From NCBI GenBank assembly GCA_963831605.1, contig CAWHQR010000005.1, positions 434,001 to 498,000 on the forward strand: 64,000 bases of DNA. Direction: 5' to 3'. Positions within the stretch are counted from its first letter, which is position 1. Each line of letters opens with the position of its first letter. This stretch comes from DASUPK01 sp963831605. Lineage in GTDB: Bacteria > Actinomycetota > Thermoleophilia > Solirubrobacterales > 70-9. Position numbers and translations under genes: made by a program. Of this stretch, positions 9,372 through 19,351 are shown piece after piece. Under the pieces are notes generated by a model. It had not been told where the DNA came from. It did not search any database and saw only the letters and a program-made list of their open reading frames with translations.

Positions 9372-12300
9372 TACGCGACCAGCTTGCGGGGCTGCCGGCG
9401 GAAGCCGGCCTCGATCAGGGCCGCCTCCATCCCGGAGCCGATCACCGGCTCCCCGTCAAGGCGCTCTACCGCGAGCTTCTCGATCTGTCCGCCCTGAGCC
9501 GCTTCGGCCAGGACGGCCAGGCCCTCGATCAGCTCGCCATCGTCGAGCTCCTGCAGGCGCAGGATTCCCTTGCCGCCGCGCTCGACGTAGAGCAGCGGCT
9601 CGCCGTCGCGAATCAGCACGTAGGCGCCCGCCGTGCGGGCGGGGCGGCGCTGTCCCTCGAGCTTGGGCCAGGAGAGAGTCGCGCCGTAGGGATTCGCCGG
9701 GTCCGTCGCGGCGAGCACCCGGAGCTCGCCCTCGGTTCGCGGCATGCTGCGCAGCCGCTCGACCGCGCCCGGCAGGGCAAACTGGGCACCGCCCAGGCCC
9801 TCCACGAAATAGCCGCGGCGCGCCGTCCCGAGCAGCTCGAGGTTCTGGAGCTCCCCGTAGATCGACGCGAATCCGCCGGGGATGCCCTCGGCGATGGCCG
9901 TCTCGCGGGTGACGATTCCGTGCCGCTCCAGCAGCAGCTCGGCGAGCGCGCGCGTCCGGGGACCGGCCGACGGTGCGCCCTCGAAGAGCGGGGCGCTCAG
10001 CGACCAGCGGCCGATCACCGTCCCGGCCGCCGCGGCTCGGCGCCGGGCGAACCGGCGGCCGCCGCGGTCGGAGCGCTGGGCGGCCCTCAGGCGGGGCGCT
10101 CTCAGGGGCGCGAAGGCGTCGTTGGTCACCTCGCCCGACCAGGCCAGATCCCAGAGCGCCTCGTGCAGCTCCTCGGCCGATCCCTCCAGCTCGAGCAGAT
10201 CGAGCCAGAAGCAGGGGCCCTGCTCCAGGCGCTCGCGGATCGCGTCATGAAGCTCTCCCTCCAGCCGGTCGAGCTTGGCGTTGCCCGGCGGCGGGCCGGC
10301 TAGGCGAACGTCCTCCCTGAAGTAGAGGGCGACCTTGCCGTCGTTGCGGCCGAGAGCGCCGGCGCCGACCCAGACCAGCTCACCGCTCGTGCAGAGCTCG
10401 TCGAGCCAGGTGGGGCTGTAGGAACCGAGCCGGCGGGGAAGGACGTCGCGCTCCCAAGTCTTCGGTGTGAGCGCCACCCCCTGCAGTGAGATGAGCGCCT
10501 CGCGCAGGCGATCGGGTCCCGCGCCGGAGCGCCCGTGTGCGTCGACGTTCTGCCAGCTCGGCAGGAAGCGGGCGAGCTCACGCTGGTCGGTCGCCTCCAC
10601 CTCATGGCGGAGGCGGGCGAGGCTGGCGCGCCGGAGGCGGCGCAGTACATCGGACTCGCACCACTCTCTCGACGTTCCGCCGGGCAGGAGCTCGCCGCGG
10701 ACCAGGTCGCCGGATCGCTCGAGCTCCTTCAGGGCTGAGCTCGGGTCCACCCCGTAGCGGTCGGCCAGCTGCCTCGTCGGGAACGGCACGTGGGACGCGG
10801 CGTAGCGCCTCACGAGGGAGACGAGGGCATCTTCGACCGGCTCGAGGAAGCTCTCCGGCAGCCCTGCGGGCGGTGGCACCCCGAGGGCATCGCGATAGAG
10901 ACCGGCGTCCTCGGCGGCGATGTAGCGCTCCTCTCCGGCGATCCTGACCACGGCGGCACGTCGCTCCTTGACCAGCTTCTCGAGCATCGAGGCGGCCGAG
11001 TAGCCCTCCTCGGTTCGCTGCTCGCACTCCTCCGCCGTCAGGTCGCCGAGCCGCCGAAGGATGGTCTGGAGACCATCGCGGTCCTTGGTCAGGCCGGCCT
11101 CCGTCAGATGCTGCAGCTGCCGGGCGACCTCCTCGAGGGCCTCCGGATCGATCAGCTCGCGCAGCTCCTCCTGACCGAGCAGCTCGGCCAGCAGGTCACG
11201 GTCGAGGGCGAGGGCCGCCGCGCGGCGCTCCGCGTTGGGCGTGTCCCCCTCGTACATGTAGGTGGCGACGTAGTCGAAGAGCAGCGAGGAGGCGAACGGC
11301 GATGCCGTGGGCGTCTCGACCTCGACCATCGTGATCTTGCGCGAGTGGAGGTCCCGGAGCAGCTCCTTGAGCGCGGGCAGGTCGAGGACGTCCCTCATGA
11401 CCTCGCGGTAGGTCTCGAGGATCACGGGGAAGCGCGGGAAATCCCGGGCGACCTCGAGCAGGCTCTGTGACTTCAGGCGCTGCTGCCAGAGCGGGGTCCG
11501 CTTGCCGGGCCAGGCCCTCGGGATGAGCAGCGAGCGGGACGCGTTCTCGCGGAAGCGCGCGCCGAACAGGGCGGACCCGGAGAGCTCGCGGATCACCAGG
11601 TCCTCGAGCTCCTCGGGCTCGATCATCACCAGGTCGCCCGGCGGCACCTCGTCGGCGTCGGGGAGATGGATGACGATTCCGTCGTCTGACCAGATCGCGT
11701 CGGCCTCGAGATCCTTGTCATCCCGGATCTTGGCCGAGAGCGCCAGGCCCCAGGCCGCGTGCACCCGCCCGCCGAACGGCGAGAGGACGCAGAGCCGCCA
11801 GTCCCCGATCTCGTCGCGGAAGCGCTCGATCACGATCGCCTCGTCGGAGGGGACGACGCGCGTGGCCGCCTGCTGCTCCGTCAGGTAGTTGACGAGGTTC
11901 TGGGCGGCCAGCTTGTCCAGGTCGTTTTCCTTGGCGAGCTTCTTCGGGTCGGCGTTCACGGCCTCCCGCGAGAAGGCGCCGATCGCGCGGCCGAGCTCCG
12001 CGGGGCGCCCGATCCCGTCCCCGCGCCAGAAGGGCACGGCGCCCGGGGTGCCCGGAGCGGGTGTGACGATCACCCGGTCGCGAGTGATCTCCTCGATCCG
12101 CCAGGTGCTGGCGCCGAGCAGGAAGGTCTGGCCGGGGCGGGCCTCGTAGACCATCTCCTCGTCGAGCTCGCCCACCCGGCGGCCATCAGGGAGGTGGACG
12201 CCGTAGAGACCGCGGTCCGGGATGGTGCCGGCGTTGGCCACGACGAGCTGGCGTGCTCCGGGCCGGCCGCGCATCGTGCCCTTGGTCCGGTCCCAGACGA

Positions 12301-13876
12301 TCCGCGGGCGGAGCTCGGCGAAGCGCTCCGACGGGTAGCGGCCGTCGAGCATGTCGAGCACGTTCTCGAGTTGCTCGCGGGAGAGCTCGGCGAAGGGCTG
12401 GGCGGAGTGGACCAGCTGCTCCACCTCGTCGATCTCCCACTCGTCGAGCGCCGCCATCGAGACCAGGTGCTGCGCGAGCACGTCGAGGGGGTTCTGGGGA
12501 ATGACCGTCTCCTCGATCTCGCCAGTGCGCATGCGGCGGGCGACGACCGCGCACTCGAGCAGGTCGGCGCGGAACTTGGGGAAGATCCGGCCCTTCGAGA
12601 CCTCGCCGAGGGTGTGGCCGGCGCGGCCGACCCGCTGCAGGCCGCGGGTGACGGACTTCGGCGACTCGACCTGGATGACCAGGTCCACCGCGCCCATGTC
12701 GATGCCGAGCTCCAGCGAGGAGGTGGCGACCAGGCAGGGCAGCTCGCCGGACTTGAGCAGCTCCTCGACCACCGCACGCTCCTCGTGGGAGAGGGAGCCG
12801 TGGTGGGCGCGAGCGATCTCCGCGGGCCCCTTGTCGCCATTCTTCGAGTTGCCGGCGTGCTCGGTCGCCGGCAGCTCCTCCTCCAGCTCGTCGTTGTGCA
12901 TCTCGTTGAGGCGTTTTGCGATCCGCTCGGACGCGCGACGGTTGTTGACGAAGACGATGGTCGAGCTGTGCTCTCGCACCAACCGCAGCAGCTCGGGATA
13001 GATCGCCGGCCAGATCGAGCGGGTGTTGGTCGCGGGGTCGAGTGAGGCCTCGATCGGGCCGGGGTCGATCCGCTCCGGCGAGTGCTTCAGATCGGGAGGC
13101 GGCGTCTTGCCGGTGTCCGCTCCGTCACGCCGCTTGTTGGAGAGCGGGCTGGGCTCCACCATGTCCTCGACCGGCACGACGATCTCGAGGTCGAGCTGCT
13201 TGGGCTCGGAGGCGTCGACGATCTCGCACTCCCGCCCGGCGCCGACCAGGAAGTCGCCGATCCGCTCGAGCGGCCGCTGCGTCGCCGAGAGGCCGATCCG
13301 CTGGACCGGGTTCTCCCCGAGGTGATCGAGCCGCTCCAGCGTCAGCGCCAGGTGCGATCCACGCTTCGAGGGCGCCACCGCGTGGATCTCGTCCACGATC
13401 ACGGCCTCGACCCCGCCGAGGATCTCGCGCGCCCCCGAGCTGATCATCAGATAGAGCGACTCGGGCGTGGTGATCAGGATGTCCGGCGGCTCGCGGCGCA
13501 TCCTCCGACGCTCGGTCTGCGGCGTGTCGCCCGTGCGCAGCGCCACCGAGACCGGCGCCCCGATTCCCTGGAGCGGCGCCCTCAGGTTGCGCTCGATGTC
13601 GTAGGAGAGGGCCTTGAGCGGCGATACGTAGACGATTCGCACACCCGAGCCGAGCCGCTCGGGTTCGCGCGCCAGGCGATCGATTCCCCAGAGAAAGGAG
13701 GCGAGTGTCTTGCCCGAGCCTGTTGGAGCGCAGATCAGGGTGTGCTTGCCCGAGGCGATGGCGGGCCAGCCGGCCGCCTGGGCGGGCGTGGCGGCCTCGA
13801 AGGAGGCCTCGAACCACTTCCTGACCGGCTTGGAGAAGGGCTCCAGGGGTGACTTTGGGGTCGCGGGCGTACTCAT
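9371..13876 (-). CDS. lhr: ATP-dependent DNA helicase Lhr (full-length)
   Basis: At 1501 residues this is the long bacterial Lhr. The RecA-like core shows Walker A APTGSGKT (about residues 50-57), the DEIH box (VIVDEIHAV), SATQRPLE and the motif VI region RGLQRVGRAGH. The winged-helix and Lhr-core domains follow, and the last 600 or so residues form the C-terminal extension seen in mycobacterial Lhr. The enzyme is a 3'-5' ATP-driven translocase that unwinds RNA:DNA hybrids and acts in DNA repair. Its stop overlaps the nei2 start by one base. The frame is intact over 4.5 kb. The gap to the MMPL gene upstream is 100 bases with no other feature seen. Confidence 0.96.
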   Translation of the reverse strand: MSTPATPKSPLEPFSKPVRKWFEASFEAATPAQAAGWPAIASGKHTLICAPTGSGKTLASFLWGIDRLAREPERLGSGVRIVYVSPLKALSYDIERNLRAPLQGIGAPVSVALRTGDTPQTERRRMRREPPDILITTPESLYLMISSGAREILGGVEAVIVDEIHAVAPSKRGSHLALTLERLDHLGENPVQRIGLSATQRPLERIGDFLVGAGRECEIVDASEPKQLDLEIVVPVEDMVEPSPLSNKRRDGADTGKTPPPDLKHSPERIDPGPIEASLDPATNTRSIWPAIYPELLRLVREHSSTIVFVNNRRASERIAKRLNEMHNDELEEELPATEHAGNSKNGDKGPAEIARAHHGSLSHEERAVVEELLKSGELPCLVATSSLELGIDMGAVDLVIQVESPKSVTRGLQRVGRAGHTLGEVSKGRIFPKFRADLLECAVVARRMRTGEIEETVIPQNPLDVLAQHLVSMAALDEWEIDEVEQLVHSAQPFAELSREQLENVLDMLDGRYPSERFAELRPRIVWDRTKGTMRGRPGARQLVVANAGTIPDRGLYGVHLPDGRRVGELDEEMVYEARPGQTFLLGASTWRIEEITRDRVIVTPAPGTPGAVPFWRGDGIGRPAELGRAIGAFSREAVNADPKKLAKENDLDKLAAQNLVNYLTEQQAATRVVPSDEAIVIERFRDEIGDWRLCVLSPFGGRVHAAWGLALSAKIRDDKDLEADAIWSDDGIVIHLPDADEVPPGDLVMIEPEELEDLVIRELSGSALFGARFRENASRSLLIPRAWPGKRTPLWQQRLKSQSLLEVARDFPRFPVILETYREVMRDVLDLPALKELLRDLHSRKITMVEVETPTASPFASSLLFDYVATYMYEGDTPNAERRAAALALDRDLLAELLGQEELRELIDPEALEEVARQLQHLTEAGLTKDRDGLQTILRRLGDLTAEECEQRTEEGYSAASMLEKLVKERRAAVVRIAGEERYIAAEDAGLYRDALGVPPPAGLPESFLEPVEDALVSLVRRYAASHVPFPTRQLADRYGVDPSSALKELERSGDLVRGELLPGGTSREWCESDVLRRLRRASLARLRHEVEATDQRELARFLPSWQNVDAHGRSGAGPDRLREALISLQGVALTPKTWERDVLPRRLGSYSPTWLDELCTSGELVWVGAGALGRNDGKVALYFREDVRLAGPPPGNAKLDRLEGELHDAIRERLEQGPCFWLDLLELEGSAEELHEALWDLAWSGEVTNDAFAPLRAPRLRAAQRSDRGGRRFARRRAAAAGTVIGRWSLSAPLFEGAPSAGPRTRALAELLLERHGIVTRETAIAEGIPGGFASIYGELQNLELLGTARRGYFVEGLGGAQFALPGAVERLRSMPRTEGELRVLAATDPANPYGATLSWPKLEGQRRPARTAGAYVLIRDGEPLLYVERGGKGILRLQELDDGELIEGLAVLAEAAQGGQIEKLAVERLDGEPVIGSGMEAALIEAGFRRQPRKLVA

Positions 13877-13976
13877 GCCGAACCTACTGACCTTACCGAC
13901 CGCGACCGGCGGCCTAGGAGGCTGAGGCGGCTCGTGCGGCGAGGCCGCTGGGTGGATCCTTCGAGGCGGCCTCGAA

Positions 13977-16134
13977 CTAGGAGGCGCTCTCCGCGCCGGC
14001 CGGCGTGACCCTCTCCACGTCCAGGCGCGGGAGGATGCGCTCGAGCCAGTCGGGGATCCACCAGTTCCGCTTGCCGAGCAGCTGCATCACGGCGGGAACG
14101 AGCACCATTCGCACGATGGTGGCGTCAAGGAAGATCGCCGACGCCAGGCCGATCCCGAACAGCTTCAGGAAGACCTGGCTGGAGGTCACGAAGGCGAGGA
14201 ATACGACGACCATGATCGCGGCGGCGGCTGTGATCACCCGGGCGGTCTTCGCGAGGCCCTCGGCCACCGCGCGCCGGGTGTCCCCATCCTTCAGATACTC
14301 CTCGCGGATCCGCGAGATCAGGAAGACCTCGTAGTCCATGGAGAGGCCGAAGAGGATCGCGAACATCATCACGGGCATGAAGGGGGCGACCGGGACCTCG
14401 TGGTCGATGCCGATCAGGTTGCTGAAGCCACCACCCTTGGCGGCAAGGGTCATGACCCCGTACGCGGCGGAGACCGAGAGCAGGTTCATCACGGCCGCCT
14501 TCAGCGAGATGAACGGCGAGTGGAATGCGACCAGCAGAAGCAGGAAGGAGAGCCCGACCACTCCCGCGATGAAGAGCGGCAGACGATTCGTCATGAAGGT
14601 GCTCTGGTCCTCGAGTGCAGCAGTGACTCCGCCGATCTTGACGTCGATCCCGGAGCTGCCGACCGCATTCGGGGACGGTGTCATCGCGGAGCCGCTTGAC
14701 GAGGTCGGACGTCGCCTGATCCTGTGGCGAGCTCTTCGGGACCACCGTGATCAGGGCGGCATCACCCGCGGAGTTGACCCTGACCGGAGAGACGAACGCC
14801 ACATCCGAATCGGCCCGGATCTGATTGGCGAGGTTGTCCATCGCCGGCTTCTGCGAATCGCTCGACAGCTTGGCGGCGACGACCACCGGTCCGTTCGTTC
14901 CTGGGCCGAAGCCCTCGGCGGTCAGGTCGTAGCCCTGCCGGGTCATGGAGCCGGGCGGATCGTTGCCGGCGTCGGGGAAGCCGAGGCGCATGCCGAGGGC
15001 CGGCGCCGCGAGCGCGAGCAGCACCGCCGTCGCTGAGATGGCGGCCAGCCAGGGGCGCTTCTGGACTCCGTGGGCCCAGCGCAGCGCGGGCGACTCCCGG
15101 TGCGTCTCCTCCGCCTTCCGCCGCGATCGCCCGAGGAAGGGAATGCGGAGGCGGTCGACGTTCGGACCCAGATAGGAGAGGAGGGCCGGCAGCAGGGTGA
15201 TCGCGGCGAACATCATGACGAGGACCGCTATGGCCGCCGAGAGCGCCACGCCGTACATGTAGGTGAGCCCGGTGAGGAAGAGGCCCAGAACGGCGATCAC
15301 CACAGTCGAGCCGGCGATGATCACGCTCCGGCCGGCGGTGGTGACCGCCTCCACCACTGCGTCGTGGCGATTCTTGCCGTCTCCCAGTGCCGATCGGAAG
15401 CGGGTCAGGACGAGCAGCGAATAGTCGATTCCGACCCCGATCCCGATCAGGCCCGAGACCGCGGTGGTCCAATCGGGGACGTCCATCGCGTTGGCCAGCA
15501 ACGGAATCAGGCCGCCGGATGAGATCCCGAGGCCGATCAGCGCGATCGCAAGCGGCAGACCCGCCGCCACCACCGAGCCGAAGGCGATCAGGAGCACGAT
15601 CGCGGCGCCGAAGAACCCGACTCCCTCCGGGCTGGACTGCTCCTCAGCCCGGTTGATCGGATCGCCGCCCAGCTTGATCTCCAGGCCGTTGCCGTCGTGG
15701 GCCTGCGCCGCGTCGATCAGCTGCGTGCCTTCGTCCTTGGTCACGTCCCATCCCGGAACGGTCAGTGGGAGGGATGTCGTGCCGATCTGACCGTTCTCAG
15801 AAACCCGGACCTGGCTGTGTCCGGCGATGTTGTTGACCTTCTCCGCCTCCACAAGGAATTGGTTGATCCGCCGCTGCACGGCCGGGCTCTGTGCGCCGGC
15901 CGAGTCCTTCCAGGTGACGGTCACCTCCTGGCCGGAGTAGCCGCCGAAACGCTGTTCGGTGATTTGGCTCGCCGCCTTGGAGTCCGAGCCCGGCGTGTTG
16001 TAGTTGGCGTTGAACTCGCCCTTGAGCGACGAGCCCACGCCGATGATCACGATCGCGGCGACGATCCACGCGATGACCATGAGGCCGCGGCGGCGGTAGG
16101 CGATGTCAGCGAGATGGGTGAGGCGGCGAGTCAT
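13977..16134 (-). pseudogene. MMPL-family transporter interrupted by one frameshift
   Basis: The N-terminal two thirds (from ATG 16134, MTRRLTHLADIAYRRRG) and the C-terminal third (ending at 13977) are in different frames but join into one RND/MMPL transporter of about 718 residues. Each half has a block of membrane helices, including the MMPL-typical GIGVGIDYSLLVLTRFR and ILFGLSMDYEVFLISRIREE segments. The junction is at a run of four C on the coding strand (plus-strand 14671-14674), after codons for DDTVP. Removing one C restores the frame, giving VPNAVGSSGIDV. No other damage is visible. It is either a recent pseudogene or a homopolymer base-call error. Intact relatives export lipids or other hydrophobic compounds. 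Confidence 0.85.
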
Positions 16135-16188
16135 CTGGATTGCGTTCTAGCAAGACGCCTCCGTCGGCGTCTTCTCCGAATGTGCTGA

Positions 16189-17187
16189 CTACTTCAGCGC
16201 CTTGCCGTAATGGCGCTCGTAGTACTCCCGGTAGTCGCCGGAGCGGATCGGCTCCCACCACGACTCGTTTTCGCGGTACCAGTGGACGGTTCGCTCGATG
16301 CCCTCGTCGAAGCCGGTGGCGGCCTTCCAGCCCAGGGCCTCGAGGCGCGCGGCCGAGAGCGAATAGCGGCGATCGTGGCCCGGGCGGTCCTTGACGTAGG
16401 AGATCAGCGACTCGTCGCGATCGGTGAGGGCGAGGATCCGCCTGATCACCTCGATGTTGGGGAGCTCGTCGGGGCCGCCGACGTTGTAGACGTTCCCCGG
16501 CTCGCCGCTCTCGAGCACCGCGTCGACGGCCGTGCAGCAGTCCTCGACGAAGAGCCAGTTCCGCACCTGCATGCCGTCGCCGTAGACCGGCAGCGGGTCG
16601 CCGGCGAGCGCATTGAGGATGCAGAGCGGAATCAGCTTCTCGGGGTACTGGTATGGCCCGTAGTTGTTGGAAGCGCGCATGATCAGCGCCTCCGCGCCAT
16701 AGGTCCGGGCGAACGCGGCGACCATCAGGTCACCGCCGGCCTTGGAGGCGGCATAGGGCGAGGAGGGGGAGAGCTGCGATTCCTCGGTGGCGGAGCCCAT
16801 TTCGAAGTCGCCGTACACCTCGTCGGTTGAGAACTGGAGGTAGCGCACGCCGGCGTCACGGGCCGCCTCGAGCAGGACGTAGGTGCCGAACACGTCGGTG
16901 GTGATGAACTCGCCCGGCGCCTCGATCGAGCGGTCCACATGGGTCTCCGCGGCGAAGTTGACGACCGCGTCGCAGCCCTCGACGGCGGCACGAGCGGCGT
17001 CGCGGTCGGCGATATCGGCCTCGATCAGCTCGAAGCGATCGTCGGGAAGCCCCTCGAGGTTCTCCCGCCGTCCGGCGTAGGTGAGCTTGTCGAGGACGCG
17101 GACCGAGTCGTCGGGATGGCTCGCCAGCCGCAGGCGCACGTAGTTCGAGCCGATGAACCCGGCCCCGCCGGTGACCAGGAGCTTCAC
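16189..17187 (-). CDS. rmlB: dTDP-glucose 4,6-dehydratase
   Basis: A 332-residue extended SDR. It begins MKLLVTGGAGFIGSNYVR (NAD-binding GGAGFIGS), then NFAAETHVDRSIEAP, a typical RmlB active-site strand, and carries the SSPYAASKAGGD motif holding the catalytic YxxxK. It converts dTDP-glucose to dTDP-4-keto-6-deoxyglucose, the second step toward dTDP-rhamnose. It is the last gene of rmlA-rmlD-rmlB; its ATG overlaps the rmlD stop by 4 bases (ATGA), so translation is coupled. The protein is cytoplasmic and supplies rhamnose for cell-envelope glycans. Confidence 0.95.
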   Translation of the reverse strand: MKLLVTGGAGFIGSNYVRLRLASHPDDSVRVLDKLTYAGRRENLEGLPDDRFELIEADIADRDAARAAVEGCDAVVNFAAETHVDRSIEAPGEFITTDVFGTYVLLEAARDAGVRYLQFSTDEVYGDFEMGSATEESQLSPSSPYAASKAGGDLMVAAFARTYGAEALIMRASNNYGPYQYPEKLIPLCILNALAGDPLPVYGDGMQVRNWLFVEDCCTAVDAVLESGEPGNVYNVGGPDELPNIEVIRRILALTDRDESLISYVKDRPGHDRRYSLSAARLEALGWKAATGFDEGIERTVHWYRENESWWEPIRSGDYREYYERHYGKALK

Positions 17188-18218
17188 GCCGCGTCCACTC
17201 CCTTGTCCTCTCCACCCGGCTCATCTGATCCGTCCTCCCAGGTGACGTCCTCCAGGGGCAGCTCGCTCTCACCCGTGATCTCCTCGCCGTCGGCCTCTCG
17301 CTCCTCGCGCTCGCGGCGGGTCCAGTCGAGCATGGGCTGTCGGCGCGATGAGCTGGAGCGCTGCTTCTTCGGCGTCTCCTCCTCGATGTGCCCGCGCCGG
17401 GCCAGGTAGTCGGAGAGACCGCGTTGCCAGGGCGGCAGCTCGATCGGAGTCGTGCGCCGGCTCTCCAGGATCGAGTTCGCCGGCCGCTTCGCGGGGCGCT
17501 CCATCATGTCCGTGGTCGTGGCCATCACGCGGGTCACCACCTCGGCCTGGCGGAAGATCTCCATGGCGAACTCGTACCAGGAGCAGCTTCCCTCGCCCGA
17601 CATGTGGTGGATCCCGAAGGCGCCGGTGTCGATCAGGCGGAGCAGGCCAACGGCGAGGTGGCCGGTGTAGGTGGGAGAGCCGACCTGGTCGTGAACCACC
17701 ACGACCGGCCCGCCGTCCTTCCCGAGCCGCAGCATCGTCTCCACGAAGTTGCCGCCGTGTGGGCCGAACAGCCACGAGGTCCGGACGATGAAGCTGCGCC
17801 CATTGACCAGAGCGGTGGCGCGCTCGCCGCCGAGCTTCGTGCGGCCGTAGGCGTTGATCGGGTCGGGATCATCGGACTCGCTGTAGGGGCCGCCCACCCC
17901 GTTGAAGACGTAGTCGGTCGATGGGAAGACCACCTGGGCGCCGACCTTCGCCGCCGCGCCGGCCACGAAGCCGGCCCCCTGGGCGTTGATCACCGACGCG
18001 TCATGCTCGGATTCCTCGGCGCCGTCCACGTTGGTCCAGGCGGCGCAGTTGATGACCGCCCCCGGGCGCTCGCGGGTGATCAACCGCTCGACCCGGGCCG
18101 GGTCGGTGACGTCCAGGTCGTCGCGGGTCAGCGCGATCACCTGGTGGCGCATGTCCTGGGCGACCCGCACGACGTCCTGGCCGAGCATTCCTCCCGCTCC
18201 GGTGACCAGGACCTTCAC
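17184..18218 (-). CDS. rmlD: dTDP-4-dehydrorhamnose reductase with acidic C-terminal tail
   Basis: The first 275 or so residues are a normal RmlD: MKVLVTGAGGMLGQDVVRV (NADPH site), NCAAWTNVDGAEE, FPSTDYVFNG, YGRTKLGGE (catalytic YxxxK) and a C-terminal domain ending near PIELPPWQRGLSDYLAR. About 70 extra residues follow. They are highly charged, first basic (KKQRSSSSRR), then strongly acidic and without predicted fold. That tail is not part of the reductase fold and is unusual. The enzyme makes dTDP-L-rhamnose from the 4-keto sugar. It overlaps rmlA and rmlB by 4 bases each. The epimerase gene rmlC is not in the operon. Confidence 0.92.
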   Translation of the reverse strand: MKVLVTGAGGMLGQDVVRVAQDMRHQVIALTRDDLDVTDPARVERLITRERPGAVINCAAWTNVDGAEESEHDASVINAQGAGFVAGAAAKVGAQVVFPSTDYVFNGVGGPYSESDDPDPINAYGRTKLGGERATALVNGRSFIVRTSWLFGPHGGNFVETMLRLGKDGGPVVVVHDQVGSPTYTGHLAVGLLRLIDTGAFGIHHMSGEGSCSWYEFAMEIFRQAEVVTRVMATTTDMMERPAKRPANSILESRRTTPIELPPWQRGLSDYLARRGHIEEETPKKQRSSSSRRQPMLDWTRREREEREADGEEITGESELPLEDVTWEDGSDEPGGEDKGVDAA

Positions 18219-19291
18219 GGGATCGAGATGTCCGCGTTGTCGCCGACCAGGAAGCGGAGTGTCTTCGGCATCCCCTCGCTGCGGCTCAGGCTGACGTTCT
18301 TGCCGAGCAGGCTCGCCTCCATGCGCGCGTGCAGGTCGCGGATGCTGGAGCCCGACAGGACGATGGAGTGCTCGACCTCCGAGCCTGTGATCACCACGTC
18401 CCGGTCGATCGCGGTGTAGGGGCCGATGTAGGAGTCGGAGATCTGAGCGCCCGCGCCGATGATCGTCGGGCCGCGGACCACGGTGCGCTCCAGCTTCGCT
18501 CCCTTCTCGATCACGACCCGTCCCTCGACGCGCGAGGCGTCGTCGAGCTCGCCGTCGATGCGCTGCTCGATGTCCTCCAGCACGAGGCGATTGGCCTCGA
18601 GCATGTCCTCAAGCCTCCCGGTGTCCTTCCACCAGCCCTTGACGATGTGGGGCTCGACGCGCCGCTCGGACTCGATCAGCCTGTCGATCGCGTCGGTGAT
18701 CTCGAGCTCTCCTCGCGCCGAGGGCTCGATCGCGTGCGCCGCCTCGAAGATCGAGGGGCCGAACATGTAGACGCCCACGAGAGCGAGGTCGCTGGGCGGG
18801 TCCTTCGGCTTCTCGACGAGCCGGACGACACGGTCGCCATCGAGCTCGGCGACGCCGTAGGAGGAGGGGTCCTCGACGTGGGTGAGCAGGATCAGAGCGT
18901 CAGGCTCGGAGCTGCGGAAGACCTCCGCGAGCTCCACGATCCCATCGCGCAGCAGGTTGTCGCCGAGGTACATGACGAAGGGGCTCTGGCCCAGAAAGTC
19001 CTCGGCGGTGAGGAGCGCGTGGGCGAGTCCGAGGGGCGCCTCCTGCTCGATGTAGGTGATCCGGGCGCCGAAGGCGGAGCCGTCGCCGGCGGCCTGCCTG
19101 ATCTCCTCGCCGGTCTCGGGGGCGATGACGATCCCGATCTGCGTGATCCCGGCCTCGACCAGGGCCTCGATCCCGTAGAAGAGCACGGGCTTGTTCGCAA
19201 CCGGTACGAGCTGCTTGGCCGACGTATGGGTGATCGGACGCAGGCGGGTGCCCGCTCCTCCCGAGAGGATCAGCCCTTTCAGGTTCTCCAT
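18215..19291 (-). CDS. rmlA: Glucose-1-phosphate thymidylyltransferase, long form
   Basis: A 358-residue nucleotidyltransferase that makes dTDP-glucose. The N-terminal motif LILSGGAGTRLRPIT and the PVANKPVLFYGIEAL segment identify the family. The C-terminal 100 or so residues form hexapeptide-type left-handed helix repeats, which marks the long RmlA subtype found with antibiotic and envelope sugar genes. I start it at ATG 19291 (MENLKGLIL), because the possible TTG 30 bases upstream adds non-conserved residues. There is no strong ribosome binding site for either. It is first in the rmlA-rmlD-rmlB operon and overlaps rmlD by 4 bases. Confidence 0.93.
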   Translation of the reverse strand: MENLKGLILSGGAGTRLRPITHTSAKQLVPVANKPVLFYGIEALVEAGITQIGIVIAPETGEEIRQAAGDGSAFGARITYIEQEAPLGLAHALLTAEDFLGQSPFVMYLGDNLLRDGIVELAEVFRSSEPDALILLTHVEDPSSYGVAELDGDRVVRLVEKPKDPPSDLALVGVYMFGPSIFEAAHAIEPSARGELEITDAIDRLIESERRVEPHIVKGWWKDTGRLEDMLEANRLVLEDIEQRIDGELDDASRVEGRVVIEKGAKLERTVVRGPTIIGAGAQISDSYIGPYTAIDRDVVITGSEVEHSIVLSGSSIRDLHARMEASLLGKNVSLSRSEGMPKTLRFLVGDNADISIP

Positions 19292-19351
19292 CGCGCGGGG
19301 GAGGCTAAACGAGGGACCCAAAACCCAGCAAGACCCCCTATCGCTGCGGGG

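Noticed and set aside
19292..19321. TTG start that would lengthen RmlA by 10 residues
   Set aside because: The added residues are not conserved and no ribosome binding site supports the TTG.
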